Assembly: GCF_026162365.1 (NCBI RefSeq)
Contig: NZ_JAOANW010000015.1
Location: forward strand, 1 to 64,000
DNA from: Nitratireductor luteus
Lineage (GTDB): Bacteria > Pseudomonadota > Alphaproteobacteria > Rhizobiales > Rhizobiaceae
DNA length: 64,000 nt
Direction of reading: 5' to 3'
Both the position numbers and the translations under genes were made by a program. Position 1 is the first letter of the stretch. Every line of letters starts with the position of its first letter. Below, piece by piece: positions 29,437-37,804 of this stretch. Below the pieces are notes generated by a model. It saw only the letters and a program-made list of their open reading frames with translations. It was not told the origin of the DNA and ran no database searches.

Positions 29437-29859
29437 ATGGTCGCAGTGATGTTGATGAGCGTGGCGCTGATCGCGGTCCTATGTGTCGCCGCCTATAGGC
29501 TCGCAGTCTATGCACTGCCCTTCATGCTCGGATTGACCGCCGCTCGCTTTGCCTACGAGACCGGCTCCGGTCTGATCGGCGCGGGATTGGTCGGCCTGGT
29601 CGCCGCAGGCGTTGCCTTCGGCTTATTGGCACTGCTGTTCGACACACTGTGTCAGCCGATCTTGCGCCTGATCGTGGCGCTCATCGTCGCCATGCCGGCA
29701 GCCGTCGCCGGCTACGCGCTCGTCCACGGCGTCATGCGCGAGACGGTTCCTTCTGAAATCTGGCGGCAAATCTTTTGCATTGTCGGCGGGGCATTTGTCG
29801 GTGTCTCGGCCTTGATGCGACTGGCGGCACCACCGGATGCGTCATCCGCTGGGTCTTAG
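29437..29859 (+). CDS. hypothetical membrane protein
   Basis: A 140-residue hydrophobic protein with about four membrane segments spread over residues 3-30, 42-70, 75-100 and 108-130. An AGGAGG site six bases upstream supports the ATG. No family is recognised. It stands alone between the ParB-like gene and the leftward cargo pair. Confidence 0.65.
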   Translation: MVAVMLMSVALIAVLCVAAYRLAVYALPFMLGLTAARFAYETGSGLIGAGLVGLVAAGVAFGLLALLFDTLCQPILRLIVALIVAMPAAVAGYALVHGVMRETVPSEIWRQIFCIVGGAFVGVSALMRLAAPPDASSAGS

Positions 29860-29950
29860 CGGCAGTCGCCATTCTACCCCCTCTACGGCGTTCCTAGGCG
29901 CGCACTTCAGTTGGCTTGGTAGCATAGTTCCCGCAAGTGTATCGTGCTGA

Positions 29951-30844
29951 TTAAACCCCCTTGTTCATCCGGAGAATCGTCTGGATCAGGCCGAAAAGCC
30001 GATGGAAGAGGTAGTCAATATGTTCACCCCTTGCGACCCGCTCTTTACTCTTCTCCGAGTGGCGTATTTGCATGTTGTTGCCGATCCACGTGAGTTCCTT
30101 GGCCTCTCTCTCCAAGGCTTGACCAAGCAGCGGGGAAGATGGTCCGGCAGTGGCGTTAAGGAGGGCGGTGGCCTGCGCCTTCTTGTCTGGCCCCGGGCCT
30201 AAGGTCTTAAGGCGTTCCCAAGCATCCCATAGCGTCTCCAATGCCTCCCTGCGCACCGCCTCGTCGGGGTCGAGAAATTTGCGGCGCGCCGCTTCCATCA
30301 TGCGATTCATCTCTGAATCTCGCGTGTGGAAATGAGCTGATGCAAGCTCCTCCCTCAACACAGGGGGCACAAGCCGTTCTATGCCGCCGTCTTCCTTCAG
30401 TTCGAAGGCGAGGCCGTTCCGCCGGAGAATCCGATTGATGTCATCCCGAAACTGGTCTCGACCGGCTTCAACATCAAACCGGAGGTGATGATGTTTGAAA
30501 TAGCTATGATAGCCGACATGGCTTGGCTTTCCGACGCACCGCCAGCCGAATTCGATCATATCGAGGATATCCAGCGTCCTCGGCATTTCAATCGCGTCGT
30601 ACCACACGGGTAGCTTCAGTTCCTGAAAATTGGGGACGTCTCCCTGCATTCCTTTCCAAAAGGCATCCGCGTCGGTGCCTATGGGGCCGTTGCCATCCGG
30701 GCAAGGATTGGGGTAGGCCGCCCCGAACGAGCCATCCTCTGTTCGTGCGATGATGAGGGCTTTGATGCCGCCCCATGCGCCATCGCCAATTTCCTCGATC
30801 TCCCGAGGACGTTCACCTTCTTCCTTCTCGCTGAAATATGTCAT
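29951..30844 (-). CDS. hypothetical protein
   Basis: A 297-residue soluble, charged protein of no recognised family. It is rich in aromatic residues in the first half (GFRCVGKPS-type loops, YHSYFKHHHLRFD) and alpha-helical in the second. It begins 11 bases after the stop of a small two-helix membrane protein, so they form a pair. GC is lower than in the transfer genes. Position among cargo genes of a conjugative element, divergent from another unknown gene, makes a defence or exclusion role possible but unproven. Confidence 0.65.
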   Translation of the reverse strand: MTYFSEKEEGERPREIEEIGDGAWGGIKALIIARTEDGSFGAAYPNPCPDGNGPIGTDADAFWKGMQGDVPNFQELKLPVWYDAIEMPRTLDILDMIEFGWRCVGKPSHVGYHSYFKHHHLRFDVEAGRDQFRDDINRILRRNGLAFELKEDGGIERLVPPVLREELASAHFHTRDSEMNRMMEAARRKFLDPDEAVRREALETLWDAWERLKTLGPGPDKKAQATALLNATAGPSSPLLGQALEREAKELTWIGNNMQIRHSEKSKERVARGEHIDYLFHRLFGLIQTILRMNKGV

Positions 30845-30855
30845 TGGTCACCCTG

Positions 30856-31107
30856 TTATTCGTCTTTGGGTGTCTTACCGAAGGCATACCCCATTGCGCC
30901 TGCGATCAGTGTTGCAGCCTCACCTGTGAGAGCGTCATTTAGCGCGAGGATCCCAACAATAGGGACTGCAATGGTGAGCACCGTGTAACGGATGAATTGC
31001 CATCCGATCCCCTTGGCCTTGTCCTGTGGGTTACCCCGGCGGTTGAGATAGCCAACGATCAACACGCCCGGAACCACCGAAGCTAATACCACCGAAACCC
31101 ATATCAT
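30856..31107 (-). CDS. small hypothetical membrane protein
   Basis: An 83-residue protein with two membrane segments (about residues 2-20 and 42-62) and a charged loop between them. The ATG at 31107 follows AAGGGGAAG. The frame continues upstream without a stop, but that part is not protein-like. It is transcribed with the 297-residue protein downstream. A membrane anchor paired with a soluble partner is a frequent design in effector modules. No motif identifies it. Confidence 0.6.
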   Translation of the reverse strand: MIWVSVVLASVVPGVLIVGYLNRRGNPQDKAKGIGWQFIRYTVLTIAVPIVGILALNDALTGEAATLIAGAMGYAFGKTPKDE

Positions 31108-31268
31108 CGCTTCCCCTTTCGGTTCCAAATAGCTCTTGCGACTGACGGACTGGCATAGCATCAGAGCGACACGAAGAGCTACACTGCAATGAAGAGCGCG
31201 TGATCCTCGCCGCAACCTGGGAAACAAACTCGTGAGGTGATCCACTCGCAAGAACAGGAAGCCCCAAA

Positions 31269-32210
31269 ATGCTCCGCGCGACAAAAGAAGAAACCGAGAA
31301 AGTCCGTGAATATTTTGAATGGCAAGCGCCAGATCTCGAGATTACCTTTATGCAAAAGGTCTATTCCGAGGCCGTGCTAAGCACTCGCCACGACGTTTGG
31401 GACATACATACGAACAAAGATCGGTGGTGGGTTATCACCGATCCCACGAACCTATACTCGCAAGAGCAGTTTCCGAACATGGATCTGGCCGTGACGTTTC
31501 ACATCGGCCTATGTCTGCGGATACCACGAACCGAGAAGCAACTCGTCGACGACCGGAGGGTCGTGCCGTTCGACAAGACCTTCGTGAAGCTTTCCGAAGC
31601 CTCCGACGCGCTCTCTGCTGCTCTGAATTTGGCCGACTACCAGGCGGTGGGCGTTCACTCGCGTGAGGTGCTTTTGGAGTTCATCGGCGCCGCCCAAGAC
31701 TCAGCCGAATGGACAGATAACCCGCCGAAACGGGCTGACTTACGCGGTTGGATCGAGATCATCGTCAACGAGCTGCTGCCCGGTGGAGGCAACAAGGAGC
31801 GTCGTGGTCTCCTCAAGTCAACACTGGATTCTGCATGGACTTTCACGAACTGGCTGACCCATTCCAAATCAGCAACGTGGCAGGATGCTGACATGGCGGT
31901 CGCCACCGTGGAGTATGCAATTGGCATGGCGACGTCGCTTCTAATTCGTGAGCTTCGGGGCGTGCCGACTGAATGTCCTGACTGTGGGTCGCCTCATCTT
32001 GAGCCTGAGGACGGCGAAAACACTGCGATTCCCGGTGTGCTCTGGCAGCGGCCACGCTGCGCTGCTTGTGGCTGGGCGGGACGCCCAATGCCGATCATGA
32101 TGATCGAGGGGTTCGAGGGACTAGTTACGCGAGAAGGGGAGGATCGTGGAGACGAACACTCGATCATGACGACCCCACTTCGTTCCATCCGCAAGCCGAG
32201 TGACGAGTAG
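31269..32210 (+). CDS. hypothetical protein with C-terminal zinc ribbon
   Basis: A 313-residue protein, divergent from the membrane/soluble pair with a shared 161-bp promoter region. The middle has an alpha-helical stretch with DYQAVGVHSREVLLEF and LRGWIEIIVNEL, the last third a CPDCGSPH...RCAACGW pair of CxxC motifs that should bind zinc. I do not know the family. The helical part recalls HEPN-like or abortive-infection proteins in general shape only. Confidence 0.65.
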   Translation: MLRATKEETEKVREYFEWQAPDLEITFMQKVYSEAVLSTRHDVWDIHTNKDRWWVITDPTNLYSQEQFPNMDLAVTFHIGLCLRIPRTEKQLVDDRRVVPFDKTFVKLSEASDALSAALNLADYQAVGVHSREVLLEFIGAAQDSAEWTDNPPKRADLRGWIEIIVNELLPGGGNKERRGLLKSTLDSAWTFTNWLTHSKSATWQDADMAVATVEYAIGMATSLLIRELRGVPTECPDCGSPHLEPEDGENTAIPGVLWQRPRCAACGWAGRPMPIMMIEGFEGLVTREGEDRGDEHSIMTTPLRSIRKPSDE

Positions 32211-33054
32211 TTTCAAATGAATGTCGGCACCCTCGTTGTCTGCTTGTTCCGATAGGTGAGATGGACGTCGAGATCCACAAAACCCGGAAGTGAGGTCGTG
32301 AAGCGTGGTGATGGAGCGTTGCCCTTTGGGCCGCGCTTTCGGCTTCGCCGGAACCACGTCTGCGGCGTGTTTCCGCCATTCGGCTTCAATCGCTAACGCA
32401 AGAAGCAGGTGGAGGCGGCCCCCTCACGTGACGCGCCACCGTGCTGGGCTCCATAGGATTCCGGCCTCAATCGCTGCGTCGGCATCATGAGGCGGTGTCG
32501 CCGTCCTCGGCCGCGACACGTTCTGGCAGCGTAAAGCGGGGCAGCATGATCGTTGCCGTGACATGATGGATTGCGGCGTCGTTCCCGCGTGACGGCTTCA
32601 TCGGCGGCGCAGCGGCCGCGAGGGAAGAAACGAAGAAATGGGGCGGCGCACACGCTGTTGTCAGTCGGGATTCTTCTGCGAGTCCTGTCGTTTGAGGGCG
32701 CCGACCTCTATTTGACCCGCATCGGTCGAGCCTCGTCGCTCTGGCACGGAGACCGATTGTTGCCTGTCGTGTTTCTGTCGATTTCCATGCTGGCCGCCCA
32801 TCTGCGTCCTCGATTGGCGGGGGTCTGACCGAAGACCGCCGCCGCTGCGCGCCATCTCGCTCGTCTTCTCGCAACGGCTGTCACCAGCTTTTTTCCGCCG
32901 CCTTCGGCTTTGCATCGCGAAACAAAAAAGCCGTTGCCGGCCGCCTTCCACTGACGTTCCAGCCCTGACGGGTGCGGGGCCGATCGCCTCCGGTCCCACG
33001 ACCCCCATCGAGGTCGCGATGGGCGCGGCCCGATTGGAGAAAAGGAACACGACA
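32211..33054. other. 844-bp stretch without a supported gene
   Basis: Several open frames exist on both strands because of high GC, but none has a ribosome-binding site or protein-like sequence. The right end must hold the promoter for the DUF736 gene at 33055, where GGAGAAAAGGA precedes the ATG. The rest may be decayed coding DNA. Confidence 0.45.
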
Positions 33055-33369
33055 ATGGCAACCATCGGCACGTTCACCAAGTCCGGCAATGGCTACGCCG
33101 GCTCGGTCAAGACCCTCACCCTCAACGTCAAGACCGTTACGCTCGTCCCGGCCGAGGGCGATAGCGAGCGCGGCCCCGACTTCCGCATCTTCGCCAGCGC
33201 TGTCGAACTGGGTGCAGCGTGGAAGAAGACCGCCCGCGAGACGCAGCGCGAGTACCTCTCCGTCAAGCTGGACGATCCGAGCTTCCCCGCCCCGATCTAC
33301 GCCAGCCTGGTCGAAGCCGAGGACGGCGAGAGCCACAACCTCATCTGGTCCCGTCGCAACGGCGACTGA
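33055..33369 (+). CDS. DUF736 family protein, copy 1
   Basis: A 104-residue DUF736 protein ([47 protein letters not shown]). The family is small, beta-rich and found almost only on conjugative plasmids and ICEs of alphaproteobacteria. The function is not established, though the SSB-like or DNA-binding look has been noted. A paralogue is at 39150. The gene ends with a hairpin terminator. Confidence 0.9.
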   Translation: MATIGTFTKSGNGYAGSVKTLTLNVKTVTLVPAEGDSERGPDFRIFASAVELGAAWKKTARETQREYLSVKLDDPSFPAPIYASLVEAEDGESHNLIWSRRNGD

Positions 33370-33386
33370 GGCCGAAGCCCCAAGGA

Positions 33387-33410
33387 GCCCCGCTCACCCG
33401 AGCGGGGCTT
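33387..33410 (+). terminator. hairpin after DUF736 copy 1
   Basis: A perfect 9-bp stem GCCCCGCTC/GAGCGGGGC with a four-base loop ACCC, beginning 17 bases after the stop and followed by TT. It probably separates DUF736 from the leader-driven DUF932 gene. Confidence 0.6.
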
Positions 33411-33542
33411 CGCCATGCTCATGGCCGCCACCATCTTTCAGGAAATACGGAGATCGGGAGGCACGATTTTCCGGTTCTCCGGTTTCGCACTCCCCGATCG
33501 GATCTTGTTCCCGGCGTCCGCTGGCGCTCCAACCGGGCGGTT

Positions 33543-33778
33543 TTGCTAGGGGCGCTGCCCCCGCGCGGCGCAAGGGCCGCTGACGCTCGGCCGTGCCGGT
33601 ATCCCCGGCCTTCCGCGCGGATGCGTGCGTCGCACTGTCGTGATGACTCCATCCGCTTGTGCAGGCCGGGCGATCCCCCTCCGGCCCGGCCGCCCTTGCA
33701 CCTTGCTACCCCGGTCTCGCCGACGGGCAGGGTTGCAGCGCAGCGCTGCGCTCCAACCCAAGCCCAAGGAGAAAGATC
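33543..33778 (+). repeat. structured leader, copy 2 (upstream of DUF932)
   Basis: Homologous to 26944-27170. The distal stem is kept as GGCGCAAGGG at 33567 region paired with CCCTTGCACC near 33698. The proximal 30-nt hairpin is at 33730-33759. Compared with copy 1, the proximal stem has gained one pair (T-A instead of C/A) and lost another (C/C instead of C-G), so the fold is retained while bases changed. It ends in AAGGAGAAAGATC before the ATG. Confidence 0.8.
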
Positions 33779-34621
33779 ATGTATCACCAGCTTGCCACCC
33801 GGTTCGGCCGCAACGCCCATCAGATCAGCGGGCGCGAAGCCCTCGACAATGAAGCCCTTTACCGGCATGTCCCGTCCATCTTCGCCCGCGAGGCGCATGA
33901 CAGCCGGTCGGAACGTTACGTCTATGTCCCCACCATCGACATAGTGGAGGGGCTGCGCCGGGAAGGATGGTTCCCGTTCTTCGCCGTGCAGGCGGTTCCC
34001 CGTGACGGCAGCCGCCACGGCCACGCCAAGCACATGCTGCGCCTGCGCCGGGATGAAGGCATCGGCAAGCCGGAGGCCGCCGAAGTCATCATCGTCAACA
34101 GCCATGACGGGACGAGCGCCTACCAGATGTTCGCCGGGATGCTCCGTTTCGTCTGCACCAACAGCATGATCGCGGGCGAGCGCTTCGAGGAAGTCCGCGT
34201 TCCTCACAAGGGCAATATCCAGCATGATATTATCGAAGGCGTTTACACGGTCGCCGAGGACTTCCCGCGCCTGATCGACGCCAGCGAGACCATGAAGGAA
34301 ATCACGCTGTCGGCGGATGAACGCCGCGTGCTTGCCGAGGCGAGCCTTGTCGCCCGCTATGGCGAGGATGAAAGCCCCATCCGTCCCGAACAGATCATCG
34401 AGCCGCGCCGCCGCGAGGATGTGGGCCGGAGCCTCTGGATGACTTTCAACGTCATTCAGGAGAATGTCATTCGTGGCGGACTGGACGGACGCAAGCGCAA
34501 TGCGGAGGGCCGCATCCGCCGCAGCCGCACCCGTCCCATCAACGGCATCGATCAGGGTGTAAGCCTCAATCGTGCCCTTTGGACGCTGGCCGAAGGGATG
34601 CAGCGGCTGAAAACAGGATGA
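33779..34621 (+). CDS. DUF932 domain protein
   Basis: A 280-residue DUF932 protein (RYVYVPTIDIVEGLRREGWFP, HMLRLRR, DGTSAYQMFAGMLRFVCTN), a family of phage/plasmid-borne proteins related to the phage LGT/YqaJ-like 'phage/plasmid-like protein TIGR03299' group. Function unknown, usually found with DUF736 and ParB-like genes on conjugative elements. Its start codon follows copy 2 of the structured leader. It is followed by a 13-bp stem hairpin. Confidence 0.9.
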   Translation: MYHQLATRFGRNAHQISGREALDNEALYRHVPSIFAREAHDSRSERYVYVPTIDIVEGLRREGWFPFFAVQAVPRDGSRHGHAKHMLRLRRDEGIGKPEAAEVIIVNSHDGTSAYQMFAGMLRFVCTNSMIAGERFEEVRVPHKGNIQHDIIEGVYTVAEDFPRLIDASETMKEITLSADERRVLAEASLVARYGEDESPIRPEQIIEPRRREDVGRSLWMTFNVIQENVIRGGLDGRKRNAEGRIRRSRTRPINGIDQGVSLNRALWTLAEGMQRLKTG

Positions 34622-34628
34622 CCACCAA

Positions 34629-34658
34629 GCCGTAGAGCCGGATTTCCGGCTCTACGGC
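34629..34658 (+). terminator. strong hairpin after DUF932
   Basis: A perfect 13-bp stem (34629-34641 with 34646-34658) has the loop ATTT. It begins 7 bases after the DUF932 stop. The following bases are only moderately T-rich. The rest of the gap to 34928 shows no gene and presumably holds the promoter of the activator gene. Confidence 0.65.
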
Positions 34659-34928
34659 TCCGTCTTTCAGGGTTTCCGCGTTCGATATTTTTCCGCCGAT
34701 CCGGCTTTGCGGACAGGCGGCGCGGTCGCGCATTCGTTGCACGTCCGCCGCTCGCCGGGCTGCGCCCGGCTCGCGAAATCACGTCGCAAACGCTGAGAAG
34801 AAGCCGCGAATATCGATCGGGCTACGCGATCAACATATCAGCATAGAGCGGCTTCAAACACGATCTCGTCTCACGAAAGCTCTCACCGGAGATTGCCTCG
34901 CAAACCCTGGAATCGAGAGGCCGACGAG

Positions 34929-35144
34929 ATGTTGAGCATCGATTGGCGTTCGCCTGCGGCGTATCAGCATGCGGAACACATTCCCGCCGCTGGCTTCGCC
35001 TGGGAGTATCTCCGGCGCGATGGCGAGTATCACCGCGACTACCAGCGGATAACGCGCATCAGGAAACCTGCTGCCCGCACGCTGGAGGAATTTTCGAAGC
35101 GCTGGGGGTTGCGATTTCCCGTGCGATCCCGAAACGCCCCCTGA
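34929..35144 (+). CDS. FseA-like transfer activator, N-terminal part (DUF6499; frs1-like)
   Basis: A 71-residue frame starting MLSIDWRSPAAYQHAEHIPA and containing GFAWEYLRRDGEYHRDYQRI, the DUF6499 domain found at the N terminus of transfer activators of the FseA type. It ends RWGLRFPVRSRNAP at a stop at 35142. In full-length relatives RWGLRF continues into a DP..P....FW linker and the DUF2285 domain. That continuation is present here in the +1 frame (see next entry). In ICEMlSymR7A the same split is bridged by programmed +1 frameshifting. The 36-bp longer TTG start at 34893 is less likely. Confidence 0.82.
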   Translation: MLSIDWRSPAAYQHAEHIPAAGFAWEYLRRDGEYHRDYQRITRIRKPAARTLEEFSKRWGLRFPVRSRNAP

Positions 35145-35715
35145 TCAGCAGTCGCCATTCTGGATTCCAAGCCTTCAGCCGCACGCGGTTCAATTGTCGC
35201 CAGTGCGGCAAGTGGGCGCCGACATTAGCACCGCCTCGATCAAGCTGGCGCATCTCGATGGTCTCGATCTCCGGCACGCAGAGGACGGCTGGCACGGACT
35301 CTGGCGAGCCAATGGTGTCACGCATCAAATGTGGCTGCCCGCAGCGCTACCCGACGTGCCGACGTCCTACGCTGTCATCTTGCCGATGGATTCCTTTCTG
35401 GAATTGCGCGCGCACGCCGCGCGGCGGCTTTGGCGATCGCTCAATGGCCGTGTGCCGGGACCGGACTTCCGCGCCATGCCGGCACAGCTCCGACAGTTCC
35501 ACATTCTCTCGCTGCGGGCACTCGATGCCCGGCTGCGGGAGATCAGCTACCGGAAGATCGCCGAAGTGCTTTTGGGCTTTCGTGGCACGAAAGAGGACTG
35601 GGAGAGCGATCCCCGGAAGAACCGGGCTCGCCGTCTCGTTGGCAATGGCCTGCGCATGATGCGCGGCGGCTATCGGACGCTGCTCCACTACCCGGTCAGA
35701 CTGCCGAAGCGCTAG
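35119..35715 (+). CDS. FseA-like transfer activator, C-terminal part (DUF2285; frs2-like)
   Basis: This +1-frame segment is open from 35053 and has no convincing start codon or ribosome-binding site of its own. From 35119 it reads PCDPETPPDQQSPFWIP and then the DUF2285 helix-turn-helix domain (LRALDARLREISYRKIAEVLLG, RNRARRLVGNGLRMMRGGYRTLL). Joined to the preceding frame at TTT-CCC-G (35115-35121) it gives one continuous family-like protein of about 260 residues. Expected to activate the excision/regulator gene downstream, as FseA does for rdfS. Confidence 0.82.
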   Translation, partial: PCDPETPPDQQSPFWIPSLQPHAVQLSPVRQVGADISTASIKLAHLDGLDLRHAEDGWHGLWRANGVTHQMWLPAALPDVPTSYAVILPMDSFLELRAHAARRLWRSLNGRVPGPDFRAMPAQLRQFHILSLRALDARLREISYRKIAEVLLGFRGTKEDWESDPRKNRARRLVGNGLRMMRGGYRTLLHYPVRLPKR

Positions 35716-35864
35716 GCAGCATATCCGATCATCACACCTCCAAAGGGGTGCCGCCAGCGCAGAGGCGCAAATGCGGCACGCTACACGTCGCCGATGATCC
35801 GCCACGGTTCGCCATGACGCGCTGTCACCGCCGGCAGCGCCCCGAACGAACCGGAGGTGTCCCC

Positions 35865-36134
35865 ATGCCCGATCCGCTGGCCGGTTTGCCGCCGCGACTC
35901 CTGCGCACGCCCGAGGCGGCGCGCTTTCTTGGAATCTCCATCCGCACGCTTGAGAAGCACCGCACCTACGGGACTGGTCCGACCTATCGCAAGATCGGTG
36001 GCCGCGTCGTGTATGCCGTCGAAGACCTGCAAGCCTGGACAGCGAGCGGGGCCCGCAAATCCACCACCGACAAGGACGCGGGCCGCGTCTTTCCGGCGCG
36101 TCCCCTGACGCCGGCCGAGCGGGGCGAGCGCTAA
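35865..36134 (+). CDS. AlpA/MerR-like helix-turn-helix protein (RdfS-like)
   Basis: An 89-residue protein with an excisionase-type winged helix (LLRTPEAARFLGISIRTLEK, then GPTYRKIGGRVVYAVEDLQAW). GGAGG lies ten bases before the ATG. Its place between the activator and repA is the same as that of rdfS in ICEMlSymR7A, where the product is both recombination directionality factor and activator of the traF operon. RdfS works with a tyrosine integrase, which is not in this window. The only integrase seen is of the serine type. Confidence 0.8.
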   Translation: MPDPLAGLPPRLLRTPEAARFLGISIRTLEKHRTYGTGPTYRKIGGRVVYAVEDLQAWTASGARKSTTDKDAGRVFPARPLTPAERGER

Positions 36135-37154
36135 ATGTCGCGCGATGACCAGCATCGCCGCACGCATCGGCCCGAGGCCAGCGAGCGGACCCGCCTCGAT
36201 CCCTTCGTGGTGGCGACTGGCGACGCTTCCCCACGCGACCAGCGCGACCTCATGGAGCGGCCCTTCTTCTCGCTGGCGAAGACCCCGCGCACCAAGCCGA
36301 TTCTCTACAAGGCGGCCGATGTCGAGGTCCGAGTGTACGGCATGCCCCAGCACGGCATGGCGACCATCTGGGATGCCGACGTGCTCATCTGGGCAGCCTC
36401 GCAGATCGTCGAGGCCGAGAACCACGGCCTCGCCACCTCACGCTTCTTCCGCTTCACGCCGTACCAGCTCCTCCGCGCTATCGGCCGTCCCACCGGCAAC
36501 CGACAATATCTGCTGCTCAAGGCCGCGCTCGCACGCCTGCAATCGACCGTCATCGCAACCACGATCCGCAACGGCGCACACTGGAGGCGCCGGCAATTCT
36601 CCTGGATCAACGAATGGGAGGAGATGACGACGCGAGCCGGCCGCGTAGAGGGCATGGAGTTCGTCCTGCCCGAATGGTTCTACAACGGCGTCGTCGACCG
36701 CTCGTTGGTGCTCACCATCGACGCGGCCTATTTCCGGCTGACGGGCGGCATCGAGCGCTGGCTTTATCGCGTTGCCCGCAAACATGCCGGTCGCCAGCGC
36801 CACGGCTGGCTGTTTGAGTTCGCACATTTGCACGCCAAGTCTGGCAGCCTTGCGCGCTTTTCCGACTTTGCGCTCGATCTCCGCCGGATCGTTGCCCGCC
36901 AGCCGCTGCCCGGCTACCAGCTCCAGATCGAGCGGGAAAATCGCCGCGAGTTGCTGCGCATCCAGCCCGACGAACAATTCACAGTGCCTGTGGAAAGGCA
37001 TGTGAATCCTATCGGCACATCAGGCGCACGAACTATCGGCACATCAGACGCAACTCTCTTTATAGAAGAGTCTAACAGAGAATCTAACTCTTCTTCTTTG
37101 ACGCGCACGCGCGCGATCCATGGTGCCACTGCCGGCCGGAGGCGCGCACCATGA
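36135..37154 (+). CDS. repA: replication initiator protein A (RPA family)
   Basis: A 339-residue RPA-family replication initiator, a type common on alphaproteobacterial ICEs and plasmids. Recognisable parts are MERPFFSLAKTPRTKPILY, TIWDADVLIWAASQI, RLQSTVIATTIR and FVLPEWFYNGVVD. It starts right after the stop of the helix-turn-helix gene. The C-terminal tail contains two 8-residue repeats (IGTSGART, IGTSDATL) encoded by 24-bp DNA repeats and is less GC-rich. It may support replication of the excised circle. It is coupled to parA by ATGA. Confidence 0.9.
   Translation: MSRDDQHRRTHRPEASERTRLDPFVVATGDASPRDQRDLMERPFFSLAKTPRTKPILYKAADVEVRVYGMPQHGMATIWDADVLIWAASQIVEAENHGLATSRFFRFTPYQLLRAIGRPTGNRQYLLLKAALARLQSTVIATTIRNGAHWRRRQFSWINEWEEMTTRAGRVEGMEFVLPEWFYNGVVDRSLVLTIDAAYFRLTGGIERWLYRVARKHAGRQRHGWLFEFAHLHAKSGSLARFSDFALDLRRIVARQPLPGYQLQIERENRRELLRIQPDEQFTVPVERHVNPIGTSGARTIGTSDATLFIEESNRESNSSSLTRTRAIHGATAGRRRAP
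37009..37056 (+). repeat. two 24-bp direct repeats in the repA 3' end
   Basis: CTATCGGCACATCA begins at 37009 and again at 37033. The 24-bp units differ at few positions and keep the reading frame. They could be iterons of an origin inside the initiator gene, or simply encode a peptide repeat. Confidence 0.6.
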
Positions 37155-37804
37155 TCGTCGCGCTCCTCAACCAGAAAGGCGGCGTCGGCAAGACCACGCT
37201 AGCGCTGCATCTCGCCGGCGAATGGGCCGGGAGAGGACAGCGCGTAACGGTGATCGACGCCGATCCCCAAGGCTCCGCGTTGGACTGGTCGCAGCAGCGC
37301 AGCCGCGAGGGCCTGCCGCGGCTGTTCGGCGTCATCGGTCTGGCACGGGACACGCTGCATCGCGAGGCGCCGGAGCTGGCCCGCAATGTCGATCATGTCG
37401 TCATTGACGGCCCACCACGTGTCGCTGCCCTCATGCGCTCGGCGCTGCTTGCCGCCGACCTGGCGCTGATCCCTGTCCAGCCTTCGCCTCTCGACGGCTG
37501 GGCGTCGGCCGAGATGCTGGCGCTTCTGCGCGAAGCGCGCATCTATCGGCCACAACTCGCCGCACGTTTCGTGCTGAACCGCTGCGGCGCGCGCACGATC
37601 ATCGCTCGCGAGACGGCCGAGACGCTGGCCGATCACGATCCCCCTGTGCTCACCACCACCATCGGCCAGCGTGTCGTCTTCGCCGACGCTGCGCGGACTG
37701 GCCGGCTCGCTTTCGAGATCGATGATGACAGCCCGGCCGCGCGTGAGATCGCGGCGCTCACCGCCGAAATCGACAGTCTTCGCATCGGAAGGGTCGCGCC
37801 ATGA
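37151..37804 (+). CDS. parA: ParA-family partition ATPase
   Basis: A 217-residue ParA/MinD-type ATPase with the deviant Walker A NQKGGVGKTTLALHLAG (residues 7-23), VIDADPQGSALDW and VIDGPPRV as Walker B. It lacks an N-terminal DNA-binding domain, so it is a small ParA of type Ib. It is joined by ATGA overlaps to repA before and to a ribbon-helix-helix gene after, which would be its centromere-binding partner. Confidence 0.93.
   Translation: MIVALLNQKGGVGKTTLALHLAGEWAGRGQRVTVIDADPQGSALDWSQQRSREGLPRLFGVIGLARDTLHREAPELARNVDHVVIDGPPRVAALMRSALLAADLALIPVQPSPLDGWASAEMLALLREARIYRPQLAARFVLNRCGARTIIARETAETLADHDPPVLTTTIGQRVVFADAARTGRLAFEIDDDSPAAREIAALTAEIDSLRIGRVAP

Noticed and set aside
32485-33089. 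Several minus-strand frames between the zinc-ribbon gene and DUF736
   Set aside because: Arg/Pro/Ala-rich composition and lack of starts point to non-coding high-GC DNA.
29862-35162. 14-mer GCAGTCGCCATTCT present near 29862 and 35149
   Set aside because: Several shared 14-mers are expected by chance in 64 kb and the flanks do not match, so it is not treated as a repeat or att site.
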